64,000 nucleotides of DNA from assembly GCF_042477335.2 (NCBI RefSeq), contig NC_091251.1, positions 36,658,501 to 36,722,500 of the forward strand, read 5' to 3'. The stretch is from Ovis canadensis. Lineage: Eukaryota; Chordata; Mammalia; Artiodactyla; Bovidae. A program made the position numbers and the translations under genes. This document shows positions 34,152 through 46,140 of the stretch, piece after piece. The notes under the pieces were generated by a model that worked only from the letters and a program-made list of their open reading frames with translations, had not been told where the DNA came from and made no database searches. The first letter of the stretch is position 1. The number at the start of each line of letters is the position of its first letter.

Positions 34152-34312
34152 TCTGCAGTGTGGGAGACCTGGGTTCGATCCCTGGCTTGGGAAGACCCTC
34201 TGAAGAAGGGAAAGGCTACCCACTCCAATATTCTGGCCTGGAGAATTCCATGGACTATCCATGGGGTCACAAAGAGTTGGACACGACTGAAAGACTTTCA
34301 CTTCACATTGTG
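34152..34312 (+). mobile_element. Bov-tA SINE, 5'-truncated
   Basis: Begins inside the tRNA-like head (CTGCAGTGTGGGAGACCTGG) and ends GACACGACTGAAAGAC. Confidence 0.9.
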
Positions 34313-35107
34313 GCCTTCAGGAATTGTCAGTCTGCTGGGAAAAACAAAAAAAAACAAAAACAGTAATCCAATCATCATAATATAAGCGTGAATGGGGGAA
34401 GATATGAGCCCAACCACAGGTCTGGGAAGTGTATGGCAAGGGACTGGAAAGTTTTCCTGCTGAAGATATCACCACACTGAATCTGGGAGGATAAATAATT
34501 ACCCCAGAAAATCATGTGTTCCAGGCAGAGCCAGACTAGGACCTGGAGTTGGCTGTCCCTGATTCAACATGACTAGAGGGTAGGCCTAGAAAGGATTTCA
34601 GGAAGTTATGTAACCATTCTCAAGGCTGACATTAGAAAAAAATGTTTACGCTTGACTTTCCCTTGACTCTGGTTTTTATTTTCTTTCCCTTGACTCTGGT
34701 TTTTATTTTCTATCTAGAGGTACACATTCAACCCTTCAGTTCTCTGGGATAGACAGAGGCAAATAGGCCACCTTGGCTACAAATTCCCCTGTAGTAGCAG
34801 CTGGCAAGCATGAACTGCATTCCCTGGGTCCCTTCAGCATAATGCAGGACTTCAGTGATCCCTAAGTCCCTAATAGGAAGCAGAGGCAACTTCTTAAGTA
34901 GGAAAGCTGGAGCCACAGGGCACAAGACAGGCAAGACACATGATCCTTTCCCTTCCCATGGCAGTTTAATCTGGCACGAGGCTCCAGATGCTTTGGTAGA
35001 GCAGAGTCAGGCCACAGTATAGGAGGAAATGATGGAAATATAGGCTAATTGTCTCTGGAGAAGGACAGACTTATTTCTGCTCACCAGCATTGCCAAGAGT
35101 GAGATGT
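34313..35107. other. Unique sequence with a perfect 27-base tandem duplication
   Basis: Two identical 27-base units at 34656-34682 and 34683-34709. No gene. Confidence 0.6.
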
Positions 35108-35317
35108 GTGTGTTAGTTCCTCAGTTGTGTCCGACTCTTTGCCAACCCTATGGACTGTAGCCCACCAGGATCCTCTGTCCATGGAATTCTCTAGGCAAGA
35201 ATGCTGGAGTGGGTTGTCATTTCCCTTCTCTGGGAGATCTTCCCAACCCAGGGATTGAACTTTGGTCTCCTGCATTGCAGGCAGATTCTTTACTGTCTGA
35301 GCCACCAGGGAAGTGGA
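35108..35317 (-). mobile_element. Bov-tA SINE, antisense
   Basis: Bov-A body then CCCAGGGATTGAACTTTGG and GAGCCACCAGGGAAG head complement. Confidence 0.93.
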
Positions 35318-37049
35318 CAAGGGTGAGATGGGAGACCTTTTAGAAGAGCCAGAGGTCAGCAGACATGACTGAAAGTCTGAGAATTAAAACCTAAAGGAAA
35401 AGTTAAAGGCTTGGAGAGGGTAAAGTTTTGCAACACTAGAAAGAGTCAACATATAGTTTGTTTTTATGTTCCACCACCTCCAAAACAAGAACAAGCTGAA
35501 TAGGGTCATAAATGCAGGTCCCAAAGGCATGCAGACTTATGAGAAAGTACTCTCAAGCAGTGACCGTGTAGATGCCCGAGCAGAAATCTGGGAGACCAAG
35601 AAAGAGCTCTACAAATAGGAGAAGCCCTGTCATCACCCCATCACACTGTAAATGGCTAGATGGCTGAGATGCCTGTTTTAGGGACTCAAGTACTTTCCTT
35701 TCACTTAGCTGGTGGCTCCATTTCATTTGGTAAAGATTTACTTAGCAAGAGCTATGCAACATGTATCATAAGTGAAAGTGTATCCTTTACTTCAATTTTC
35801 CAGATGAGGGATAATGATTCTTGTCTATAGGCCTGTGGGGTCTGAACCACAGGAGAAGCCCTGAATCTAAGAATGAGGTCAATCAGGGCTGAGTGGTCAG
35901 GTTGAAAGAATCAGCTAATAGAAAAGCAGACTTGGCTGAGTGAAGGGATGACCCAGCAACCAGGCTGCAGTGCGTTAAGGCTGATGAGGCACTTGGAGAG
36001 CTGACCCGGAGTGTGGACTGTGAAAAACGAGTCTCAGAACCCAAGCTCTGGCCCTCGTGGTGAAAGGAGAAGAGTACTAGGGCTTTTCTGCAGGGAGCCT
36101 GGGAGGGCATTCGAGGGAGCAGGACTGCCCATATAGTCAACATCAGTTCTTTTTCTCAGATCTCAGCTCTTCCTCTTGATACTTTCCATCCTCAGGCCCT
36201 CTTCCTTCCCTTCCAGCTATCTCTGAGAGCCTCTTCCTCACTGGGAATCTATGAATATTCTTTTCTCTGGACCCATTGATTTCCTGGCTTCAAATTAGAG
36301 AGCCCCAGAGCTATTTAGGGGAGAGGACAGTCGGTCTAGAGGCTGGCTTGTTGCTCAGACTTTAGGCTTTCTAGTTAGGCTCTCTTCCTCTTTACCACTG
36401 CCCTTCCAGATGACATGAACAATCAGACTCCTTTCCCATATAACCTGTGGCAACAAAGAGGCTCAGGGAGAGGAGAATGATTATCTGGGGAGCCCAGAAA
36501 CTACCCTCCAGTCCATGCCTGGGTCTGATTTCCCCAAAGACCCCTGGCCTCCTGCTATATAGTCTCTGCATATATTGCTTGAGGTCCTATTTGAGTGTCA
36601 AGACTGAAAGTCTCAACTTTCATCTCTGGAAGATAATGGGACAGTGCTCTTTCCTCAACCCCAGTGCACCCAGTTCCTCCCCACCCCCCCACCCCCCAGT
36701 GATATAACAATACACCTTGGAAGGAGAGCCCTTCAACACCTCTCCAGCCACAGATTCCTCAACCTTAACTGCGAGAACCTCAGCCCGGGGCCAAGTAGAT
36801 GGGGCTGCACACATGAGATCAAGACTGGAGGGGAGGACTCTCACTCATGGGGTGGTAACAACTGTGACCCTTCTGTGGTCCTGCGGAGAAGAGTGGGTAA
36901 GGGGGTAAGTGAGGTAGTTAGAAATAAGTCTAGGTGAGCATGAGAGGAAGTGGAGACTGCTCAGGCTTTCTTAGTTTGCAGCATGAGGCAGGTTTCTATT
37001 GGTGGGGAGCTTTATTGAATGTGAAGTGTTCATCATTATTCTAGGCTGT
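35318..37049. other. Unique intergenic sequence
   Basis: No gene. A C-rich tract at 36678-36698 is G4-prone on the minus strand. Frames at 36447-36937 overlap in several registers and show no domain. Confidence 0.5.
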
Positions 37050-37230
37050 CTCTCACTTTTTAGCTGACTTTTGGCAGGTCACAAACGTCAGAGAGTCATT
37101 TATCTCTTTATAAAATTGGGTTGTAAAAATGCTTGCTTTAACTCATAAGATGGTGGTAAGGATCAGATGGGGTGAAATGCTTTGTAATCCCTGCAGCACT
37201 CCACAATGTAAGTTCTGGCAATTACTGAAG
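37050..37230 (+). mobile_element. MIR SINE
   Basis: GACTTTTGGCAGGTCACAAA, TCTTTATAAAATTGGGTTG and a following GTGAAATGCTTTGTAA block follow the MIR consensus order; highly diverged. Confidence 0.6.
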
Positions 37231-37397
37231 AGGGGTTAGGTGAGGATCATAGATCCTTTGGGATAAGATGGGACCTCTGCACCAGGTCTAGAGGGAGGGG
37301 GGAACTTGGCCCTATACGTGTGTGACAGCTCCCCCCACCTCAGTTCCTTGAAGAAATCTAGACTCCAGCACTGTGATCAGAAATGTGCTGGGCCGCA

Positions 37398-37508
37398 GAC
37401 TTCCCTGGTGGTACAGTGGTTAAGACTCCTGCGATTCTACTGCAGGGGTTGCTGGTTGGATCCCTGGTGGAGGAACTAAGATCCCATGTGGCCAAAAAGT
37501 TAGGGGGA
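37398..37508 (+). mobile_element. CHR-type tRNA-Glu SINE
   Basis: GACTTCCCTGGTGGTACAGT head, GGTTGGATCCCTGGTGG B-box region. Confidence 0.88.
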
Positions 37509-39157
37509 AAAAAGCTGGGCCAGATGGCAATACAGGAAGGGGAAGCCCCAGAGAAGAAAAGAAAGGAGATGGGTCAAGTAGAGGAGGGTGTGGCCGAGTG
37601 AGCTGATGCAGAAGAGGAAGTGTCAGAAAATTCCCTTTGAGAGTTGTGAGAACTTGTAGCACTACATTTCTTAACTAGGAGGAGGGCAGACACCTTGTCT
37701 CTGGAAAGAGACTAATCGTAACAGTGTGTCCTTCATGGAAAACACAGTTATCACATAGACCCTTCTCCAGGTTTCTGCTGCTACATCAGACTGTTTTCTC
37801 CCAGATTCCCCAGCATCCACAGGAGCGCCCCAGGTCCAGGATCCCATGTGGGTCCAGTTAGTAGCACCACGTGATGATGCGGCACAGGGGGACTGTCTCT
37901 AGGGTCTGCAAGTCCCTCAATACCTTCTTTCACCAGAGCTTGCAAGGGGTGAATGACATGCAGCGCCAAGCCTGCCAGGTGCCTGAAGGAATAACCGGTA
38001 CGTCCACCTCTGAAAACTCATCACCCAGTACATGGTCTCTCTGGGGTCCTGGCCCTCTGACTCTCCTTAGAGGTCTAGGATCTGGTCCTGGTATATCTGA
38101 ATGGCCTGTGTGCTGAACCAGTAGAGTCATCAGTCATCAGCTGGCCTCCCAGGTCACCGGGTCCTCATGGACGCCCTGAGGATCTCAGCACACCAGCGCC
38201 TTAATTGGGGTGCCTTCGGTGGTGCTCCCTCTGGTTAGACTCCTTCCCCGAATTTGCACCTCTCACTGACCCGGCCCACCGTCTCTCTCACTCTCAGGGC
38301 GCCTCGTGTGACAGGGAGTGGGGTGAGGAGACATGGACGCACGACGGGAGAAGGGTTATGCTGTCTTGGGCAGGCCTGATTGCCCTTCCTGCCAGATGAG
38401 CGCAGGGGCCCCGTGACATGCTAGGCAGACACCTGCTTCTTTCCCAGCTTTTCCTTGGTACTCCTTTCACCTGGGGAATCTTCGCAGGTTCACAGCGCAT
38501 GGGGATGGGAGTGAGGCAGCATCTACTTTCGGAAGCCCCAGGGTAATGCTGAGTGATGGAGCTCTTTTGTTCTCGAAACGGTTCTTATAAATCTATGATC
38601 CTGGCTGGCAGCCTTTCTTCTGGCGGCTCCACCCTCTTTTCCCGCTGAGGCGCCTCTCACTGCACAAGCCGGCAGGGAGTCCTACGTTGCGAGTCAGCGC
38701 AATAGAGCAAATTTACCCTTTGGCTCTGCTTAGCAAGGCTGAGACCAGCGTTATCTTTTAAAAGCCTTTTTAAGCTCGAAGGGGAACAACAGAGAAATAG
38801 ACCCATAGTATTTAAATATCTTAAAACAGATCAGCTGCCAAAGTACAAGATTTTCATCCTTCCGCAGCGACCTGGCTGGCTCCAAGCTCTGTCTCATTCT
38901 ACCTCCTGTTGTGGCCTAGTCACAGTTTTTCAAAACAAAGAAAGGCAGCAACAGACACAACTATTGAGCATCCCTTGTTACCGTGTGCCTCTAGCAGTAG
39001 AGAGAAGATGGAAGAGGACCAGGGGAGGGGGAAGTGAGCTTAGGAGAGCGCTTCTCTTTTCTGCTCCGAGAGCAAGGGTTCTCTACGAGGGTCTGTCTCT
39101 ACCGTTCGTGTCTCTGTCTCTGCTAGTGCGGCGCATTTGGTAAAAATAAAAACTCAA
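37509..39157. other. GC-elevated unique block, no gene recognised
   Basis: 1.6 kb without recent transposons, unusual in this window, with scattered CpGs around 38200-38720 and 39000-39130. Several short overlapping frames on both strands show no family I can name. Could be regulatory DNA or a non-coding transcript. Confidence 0.4.
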
Positions 39158-39508
39158 GCGGCTTCTCTGGTGGCTTCAGTGGTAAATTCACCTGCCAATG
39201 CAGGTAACACAGATTGATATCTGGCCCAGGAAGATCCAACATGTTATGGAGCAACTTAAGCCCCTGGGTCACAACTATTGAGCTTGTGCTACAAATGTTG
39301 AGCTTGTGCTCTAGAGCCTGAGAATGGCAACTAAGGATCCAGCAGTTGGAAACCGCTCAAGCTGAGTCCTCTAGAACCCCTGCTCTGCAACAAGAGAAGC
39401 CCCTGCAATGAGAAGCCACACACTACACCTAGAGAGTAGCCCTGACTCATTGCAACTAGAGAAAAGCCTGCGCAGAAATGAAGACTCAGCACAGCCATAA
39501 ATAAACAC

Positions 39509-39547
<39 letters not shown>

Positions 39548-39548
39548 T
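39158..39548 (+). mobile_element. ART2-type SINE with (TA)n tail
   Basis: GGCTTCTCTGGTGGCTTCAG head and ART2 body (CTCTGCAACAAGAGAAGCC), ending in (TA)n at 39515-39540. Confidence 0.85.
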
Positions 39549-39712
39549 CAAACTTAGTGTTGTGTATCCACTGAAAAAAATATCTTCCTCTAATATTTGT
39601 CTTTTAGGCACTAGTTTCTTTTCTAAAAGCAACAAGTATTCAGTTTGTATCCTTTCACAGTCTATACATAACACATACACTTATATACTTACGTAAGTTT
39701 ACTGGTGTGTAT

Positions 39713-40432
39713 AAAAAAGTTGGCTTAAAGCTCAACATTCTGAAAACTAAGATCATGGCATCTGGTCCCATCACTTCATGGCAAATAGATGGGGAAATAG
39801 TGGAAACAGTGTCAGACTTTATTTTTTTGGGGCTCCAAAATCACTGCAGATGGTGATCACAGCCATGAAATTAAAAGACACTTACTCCTTGGAAGAAAAG
39901 TTATGACCAACCTAGATAGCATATTCAAAAGCAGAGACATTACTTTGCCAACAAAGATCTGTCTAGTCAAGGCTATGGTTTTTCTAGTAGTCATGTATGA
40001 ATGTGAGAGTTGGACTGTGAAGAAAGCTGAGCACTGAAGAATTGATGCTTTTGAACTGCGGTGTTGGAGAAGACTCTTGAGAGTCCCTTGGACTTCAAGG
40101 AGATCCAACCAGTCCATTCTAAAGGAGATCAGTCCTGGGTGTTCTTTGGAAGGAATGTTGCTAAAGCTGAAACTCCAGTACTTTGGCCACCTCATGGGAA
40201 GAGCTGACTCATTGGAAAAGACTGATGCTGGGAGGGATTGGGGGCAGGAGGAGAAGGGGACGACAGAGGATGAGATGGCTGGATGGCATCACCGACTCGA
40301 TGGACATGAGTTTGAGTGAACTCTGGGAGTTGGTGATGGACAGGGAGGCCTGGCGTGCTGCAATTCATGGAGTCACAAAGAGCTGGACATGACTGAGGGA
40401 CTGAACTGAACTGAACTGAACTGAACTGACAG
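39713..40432 (+). mobile_element. BovB LINE, 3' end
   Basis: Sense BovB with the TGA after KKAEH shared with the copies in the ERV; ends in a five-fold ACTGA-type tail. Confidence 0.93.
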
Positions 40433-41084
40433 AGGTTTGTGTGATTCTCCTTCATTGACACCACACATAGCAGTATCCTTTACCATGTTCTGCACCTTAG
40501 TTTTTAATTACTAACTATGTTTTGGCAAAGAATATACCTCACTCTTGTTAATGGCTGCATGGTATTCTGATCTATGGCTATTTAATCATAGAAACGATCA
40601 AACAGCTTGTTCCAGTCTTTACTATCAATAAGATGGAATGTATATCCTGGAACAAAAGTGCCGCAACAAGTTGTTTGTATTCAGCTGTTGACAAGTTCAC
40701 TCCCATACATGAAGAAGGTTCCCAGAATCTGAGCACTGATGCTCCTGTACGTTGTGGGGTGGGGGAAAGCTGTGAGTGGGCAATGCCAAGTCTAGGTGCA
40801 TCTGGCGTCACTGGCCGCAAGGAAGCCTGGGAGACTATTATTCTTCAGAGCATAACAACAAGCCCAGGGAATGTTTCCTTGTATTGAGAGCCCAGTAACA
40901 TATCTGCATATGGAAGTCAGCATTATTATTTGAAAGTTCTGGTCCTTTAATACTGGAGAAAGCACATGCTCGTTTATATGTGTTAGATAAATTAGATACA
41001 AATAAGAACAGCTAATTTAATTTCATATGTAGAAAATTTTAGAGCAAATTGCAAGCTCTCATTTTCAAGCAACTTCTGCAGGGT

Positions 41085-41225
41085 AAGCACTTTACTTAAA
41101 TTGACTCATTTAACCCTCAGGAGAACCCACAAGATAAATAGTATTATTCTCACTTTAAAGATGATCAAACAGAAGCCCACACACTTAACAGTGGCAGAAC
41201 CAGGAATGTCTTCCTCAAAAGTCAA
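41085..41225 (-). mobile_element. MIR SINE shared by the duplication
   Basis: TGACTCATTTAACCCTCAGG and the CACTTTAAAGATGATCAAAC block match MIR; the parallel copy is at 54120-54245. Confidence 0.6.
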
Positions 41226-42355
41226 GTGTTTCCATTTATTTCGGGCTGCCTCTTAGAGGGAGCTGGGGTGCACAGTATATTAGCGTATCTTCTTTGGCAA
41301 AAAACTGTTAAAGAGAGCAGGCTGGTTTCAGAAGAATATATATTAAAAAAAAATCTGGCTGGGTAGACACTGCCAAGTATCTCTACAGATGTGACACAAG
41401 GGAGCAAAGGGCCCTCCAGCCCATGGAGTGTCATAGAGCAGTACTCAACTCTGCATGGATGGCTTGAATGGGTCTCTGACATCCACAGAACATGAATCTT
41501 ATACATACAGGGGCTTCTCTAGAGGTGAAAAGGATTGGACACCCACTGGGAGTATCCCATTTCTCTTCTGAGAGCCTGGGACTTTGACATGGGCATGAGA
41601 GTGGCCGTGGCAGTGAGGGGATGTAGACGTCTTCCTGCTATCAGCTCATGACTTTTTGAAGGAAATCTTAAAATTATCCCATATGTAGTCATCTGGGTCA
41701 GGGGCCTCCTTTGTTCAACAACTTATTTAGCAGTTTCCATTCCAGATTCAGGAGAGGAATCCCTGGAAGGAAACTTGCCTTCTAGAAATACCATCTCTAA
41801 TATTTTGCCCTGCAACAGGAAATAACTCAAGACAGAACTTTCTGGAAGGACCCGTCAGTGTTTTTGAGAATTACCAGAAGTCAGCTTGGCAAACATAGCT
41901 ATCCAGCCCATAGCCTCATAGCCCAGGAGGCTGTCCAGAAAATGAAGAAGAAATGTGTGTGGAAAAGGAATAAAAAAGAGAAAAAATAGAGAGAGAAAGG
42001 TGTATAATGAGAAAAGATATTTATGATATGAGAATTAGTTTTAATTTCTGAATCAGTGGAATCCTTTACTGACTGCATTAAATGTGCCAAGCCTTGTGTT
42101 AAGGGTGAAAACCAGGAGAGGAGTGCAATATGTTATGGGAGGTGCTGTCTTCTTTTTCTTGTACAATCTTGTTCCAAATTTGTATTTTGAACTCTGAGGT
42201 GCCTCAATTCAAGCTCCGAAAGTACTATGGAATCAGATATCAGTAAAATCTCCTAAGATTCTACTGGCCAGTTTAGACTTCCCCCACCTCTCTCCAACTT
42301 TTTAATCCGACTTCAGCCCACTACAGAGCCATGTCATATAAAAAGAGAGGAGAAT

Positions 42356-42600
42356 TCCCTGGAGGTCCACTGGTTAGGATTCAGCACTTCCACTGCTAAG
42401 GCCCCTGGTTCAATCCCTGGTCAGGGAACTAAGATCCCACTGCTGCTGCTGCTAAGTCACTTCAGTCGTGTCCGACTCTGTGCAATCCCATAGACGGCAG
42501 CCCACCAGGCTCCGCCGTCCCTGGGATTCTCCAGGCAAGAACACTGGAGTGGGTTAAGATCCCACAAATGTGTCCCTACCCCTCCCCCCAAAAAAACCCC
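42356..42600 (+). mobile_element. CHR-type SINE split by a Bov-A
   Basis: Head GAATTCCCTGGAGGTCCACT at 42352-42371, tail resuming after 42555 and ending in an A/C-rich run. Confidence 0.85.
42441..42554 (-). mobile_element. Bov-A monomer inserted in the CHR SINE
   Basis: (GCT)n start and single Bov-A unit; 11-base target-site duplication TAAGATCCCAC at 42430-42440 and 42555-42565. Confidence 0.92.
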
Positions 42601-42971
42601 TAATGCTCAGGAGAAATAGAGCCAGGGAAGGCTGTTTGCAAAGGAGGAATCCAGGTTCCTTTTTATTTTTACTAATGTTCCTTTTAATTCATATAAGCTT
42701 TCTCCATCTCATCATTTCCTGATGCTAGAAACTTAAGTCTTTGAACTTCTTGCTGATCAAAATTGTGTAGAGGTTAGTACAGTTTGTTAAGTGCTTCTTG
42801 AGCTCTTCCCTCTGTTTCATTTGTATTGGATTCATTAATTTTCAGTCTGAACCTGATTATTGCCCCTACTCTATGTCAGCCAACAATCTGAAAAAACACA
42901 GAAGAATTTCTGTAAAAGAGTACAATCTCGGTTTCTCGAATCTTGCATTTATTCACATTTGTGCTGTTTTC

Positions 42972-43192
42972 TGGTCTTCCCCAGTGGCTCAGCAGTAATG
43001 ATCCCCCTCCAATGCAAGAGATGCAGGTTTGATCCCTGGGTTGAGAAGATCCTCTGGAGGAGGGCATGGCAACCCACTCTAACATCCTTGCCTGGAGAAT
43101 CGCATGGACAGAGGATCCTGGTGGGCTACAGTCTATAGGGTCGCAAAGAGTCAGACACGACTGAAGCGACTGAGCATGAATGCACAGGCTGT
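42972..43192 (+). mobile_element. Bov-tA SINE
   Basis: GTCTTCCCCAGTGGCTCAG head and Bov-A body, inside duplication copy A and absent from copy B. Confidence 0.9.
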
Positions 43193-43924
43193 TTTCTACA
43201 CAGCTGTCATGTACATTCCCATACTTATATTTCATTATGTAAATTGGGAATTTTCTTTTTGTAAACCAGTCATTTATTGACAGTGCACTCTTCCTGAAAC
43301 TGTGGTAATCACAGAGTATATCAAGATACATGAAATGGAGTCTAGATTCCCAGGTAACCTCTGGGAAGTAGAGAAACTGAATTTGTGATAGAAGTACAAT
43401 AATATCACTGGTGTAAGCATGATTTAATGGGAGTTCAGGAGGTGGAGGAAGTTACTTTCCCTGATGGGTCCAGGAAGGCTTCTAGGAGGAGGCTAGAAGC
43501 CTCTGTGCTGGGTCATGAGGATGAGCAGGAGTTTGCTGGGCATTAGGGTAAGGATGAGCATTCTGGACAAAGGAATTGGTGTGCAACAGTGCACAAAGGC
43601 AGGGAAGGCCTAAGTGCTAAGAGACATTAAGTCCAGCTTCTAGGTGAGAAAAATTGGAATCAGACTCTTAAACTGGCATAATATCATCTTTCAACAAAAT
43701 GAATTCATGTAATTTTTCACTCCCTTTCTGTATTCTTATCTGCAAATGTGATCATGTTACCATTGATGTCCTTCTATAAATATGGACACAAATGTTGACC
43801 TGGATAGGACTGAAGGCCGAGCTATTAGCACTATGCTCTGTCATCTTGTTTTGTGGAACTCCTTAATTATTTTGAGTATCAAGTAGCTTTTTATATATAT
43901 ACTGGGTGTGAAATATTTTTATAG

Positions 43925-44155
43925 GTGTGTGCATGTGTGCTGAGTTGCGTCAGTCATGTCTGACTCTTTGTGACCTTGTGGACCACAGCCTGCAGTCTCC
44001 ACTGTCCTTGAGATTTTCCAGGCAAGAATACTGGAGTGGATTGCCATGCTCCTCTCCAGGGGATCTTCTTGATCTAGGAATTGAACCTGTGTCTCTTATG
44101 TCTACCTCCATTGGAAGGTAGGTTCTTTATCACTAGCACCACCTGGAAAGCCCTT
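43925..44155 (-). mobile_element. Bov-tA SINE, antisense
   Basis: Bov-A body then TAGGAATTGAACCTGTGTC head complement. Confidence 0.88.
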
Positions 44156-44164
44156 TTTATAGGG

Positions 44165-45780
44165 GTTCAGCTCAGTTCAGTTGCTCAGTTATGTCCGACT
44201 CTTTGCAACCCCATGGACCGCAGCAGGCCAGGCCTCCCTGTCCATCACCAACTCCTGGAGTTTACCCAAACTCATGTCCATTGAGTCAGTGATGCCATCC
44301 AGCCATCTCCTCCTCTGTCGTCCCCTTTTCCTCCTGCCCTCAATCTTTCCCAGCATCAGGGTCTTTTCCAATGAGTCAGTTCTTCACATCAGGTGGCCAA
44401 AGTATTGGAGTTTCAGCCTCAGCATCAGTCCCTCTAATGAACATTCAGGACTGATCTCCTTTAGAATGGACTGGTTAGATCTCCTTGCAGTCCAAGGGAC
44501 TCTCAAGTCTTCTCCAACACCACAGTTCAAAAACATCAATTCTTCGGCACTCAGCTTTCTTTATAGTCCAAATCTCACATCCATACATGACTACTGGAAA
44601 AACCATAGCCTTGACTAGATGGACCTTTGTTGACAAAGTAATGTCTCTGTTTTTTAATATGCTGTCTAGGTTGGTCATAACTTTCCTTCTAAGGAGTAAA
44701 TGTCTTTTAATTTCATGGCTGCAATCACCATCTGCAGTGATTTTGGAGCCCAAAAAAATAAAGTCAGCCACTGTTTTCCCATCTATTTGCCATGAAGTGA
44801 TGGGACTGGATGCCATGATCTTAGTTTCTGAATGTTGAGCTTTAAGCCAACTTTTTCATTCTCTTCTCTCACTTTCATCAAGAGTCTCTTTAGTTCCTCT
44901 TCACTTTCTGCCATAAGGGTGGTGTCATCTGCATATCTGAGGTTATTGATATTTCTCCTGGCAATCTTGATTCCAGCTTGTGCTTCATCCAGCCCAGCAT
45001 TTCTCATGATGTACTCTGCATATAAGTTAAATAAGCAAGGTGATGGAGAAGGCAATGGCACTCCACTCCAGTACTCTTGCCTGGAAAATCTCGTGGACAG
45101 AGAGAGGAGCCTGGTGGGCTGCAGTCCACGGGGTCGCTAAGAGTCGGACATGACTGAGCGACTTCACTTTTACTTTTCACTTACATGCATTGGAGAAGGA
45201 AATGGCAACTCAATCCAGTGTGCTTGCCTGGAGAATCCCAGGGACAGAGGAGCCTGGTGGGCTGCAGTCCACAGGGTCGCTAAGAGTTGGACATGACTGA
45301 GCGACTTCACTTTTACTTTTCATTTACATGCATTGGAGAAGGAAATGGCAACTCAATCCAGTGTGCTTGCCTGGAGAATCCCAGGGACGGTGGAGCCTGG
45401 TGGGCTGCTGTCTATGGGGTCACACAGATTCGGACACAACTGAAGCGACTTAGCAGCAGCAAGCAGGGTGACAATATACAGCCTTGATGTACTCCTTTTC
45501 CTATTTGGAACCAGTCTGTTGTTCCATGTTCAGTTCTAACTTTTTCTAAGTTCTAGTTGTTTCCTGACCTTCATACAGGTTTCTCAAGAGGCTGGTCAGG
45601 TGGTCTGGTATTCCCATCTCTTGAAGAATTTTCCACAGTTTACTGTGATCCATACAGTCAAAGGCTTTGGCATAGTCAATAAAGCAGAAAGATGTTTTTC
45701 TGGAACTCTCTTGCTTTGTCAGTGATCCAGAGGATGTTGGCAATTTGATCTCTTGTTCCTCTGACTTTTCTAAAACCAGC
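44165..45780 (-). mobile_element. BovB LINE, longest copy in the window, split by a Bov-A trimer
   Basis: Antisense BovB: tail at 44165-44190, C-terminal region 44189-44820, RT YADDT near 44930, then a Bov-A insertion at 45044-45464, then the RT palm (reading 45743-45546 with SFCFIDYAKAFDCMDHSKLW). Frame broken; inactive. Confidence 0.93.
45044..45464 (+). mobile_element. Bov-A trimer SINE
   Basis: Three Bov-A monomers in tandem. The last two are near-identical with a 143-base period (CATGCATTGGAGAAGGAAAT at 45184 and 45327). Target-site duplication AAGCAAGGTGA / AAGCAGGGTGA at 45033-45043 and about 45460-45471. Confidence 0.88.
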
Positions 45781-45784
45781 TTTT

Positions 45785-46140
45785 ATAGGTGAAAAGGGTA
45801 TAAAAGTGAATTAAGAATAACATACCCCTTCTGCAATGATTTAGAATCTCAGTGGGCAGCAAGGCTGTAGAAAGTGAAAGTCGCTCAGTCATGTCCGACT
45901 CTTTGCAACCCCATGGACTTTACAGTCCATGGAATTCTCCAGGCCAGAATACTGGAGTAGGTAGCCTTTCCCTTCTCCAGGGGATCATCCCAACCCAGGG
46001 ATTAAACCCAGATCTCCCGCATTGCAGGCAGATTCTTTACCAGCTGAGCCACAAGGGTACTCAAGTGTCTATAATATGAGGCAAACCCATATATTCCCAT
46101 TATAGGGGTCTGTCTGGTTCAAAAGCAGATCTGATTGGCT
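45785..46140 (+). repeat. Continuation of duplication copy A
   Basis: 45790-45850 matches 63655-63715 and 46051-46130 (AAGTGTCTATAATATGAGGC) matches 63751-63830 (AATGTCTATAATATGAACTA). Confidence 0.6.
45874..46062 (-). mobile_element. Bov-tA SINE, antisense
   Basis: Bov-A body then CCCAGGGATTAAACCCAGATC and GAGCCACAAGGG head complement; absent from copy B. Confidence 0.92.

Larger units (their letters stand above)
40433..43924 (+). repeat. Left copy (A) of an old tandem segmental duplication
   Basis: Blocks here match, in the same order and orientation, blocks of the RNase-bearing segment at 53.2-64.0 kb: 40500-40980 with 53300-53810, the MIR region 41080-41270 with 54115-54290, 42600-42900 with 62290-62560, 43260-43400 with 62760-62910, 43540-43850 with 63260-63590. 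Continues at 45785-46140 beyond inserted repeats. No RNase sequence is found between 41.3 and 42.6 kb. Confidence 0.6.

Noticed and set aside
37871-38399. Possible processed pseudogene (frames rich in Ser/Gly)
   Set aside because: Compared mentally with ferritin and other common processed pseudogenes and found no consistent match.
41222-42120. Search for an RNase pseudogene in duplication copy A
   Set aside because: No CKxxNTF, QHINM or PVHLD text and no matching 3' UTR could be read on either strand.
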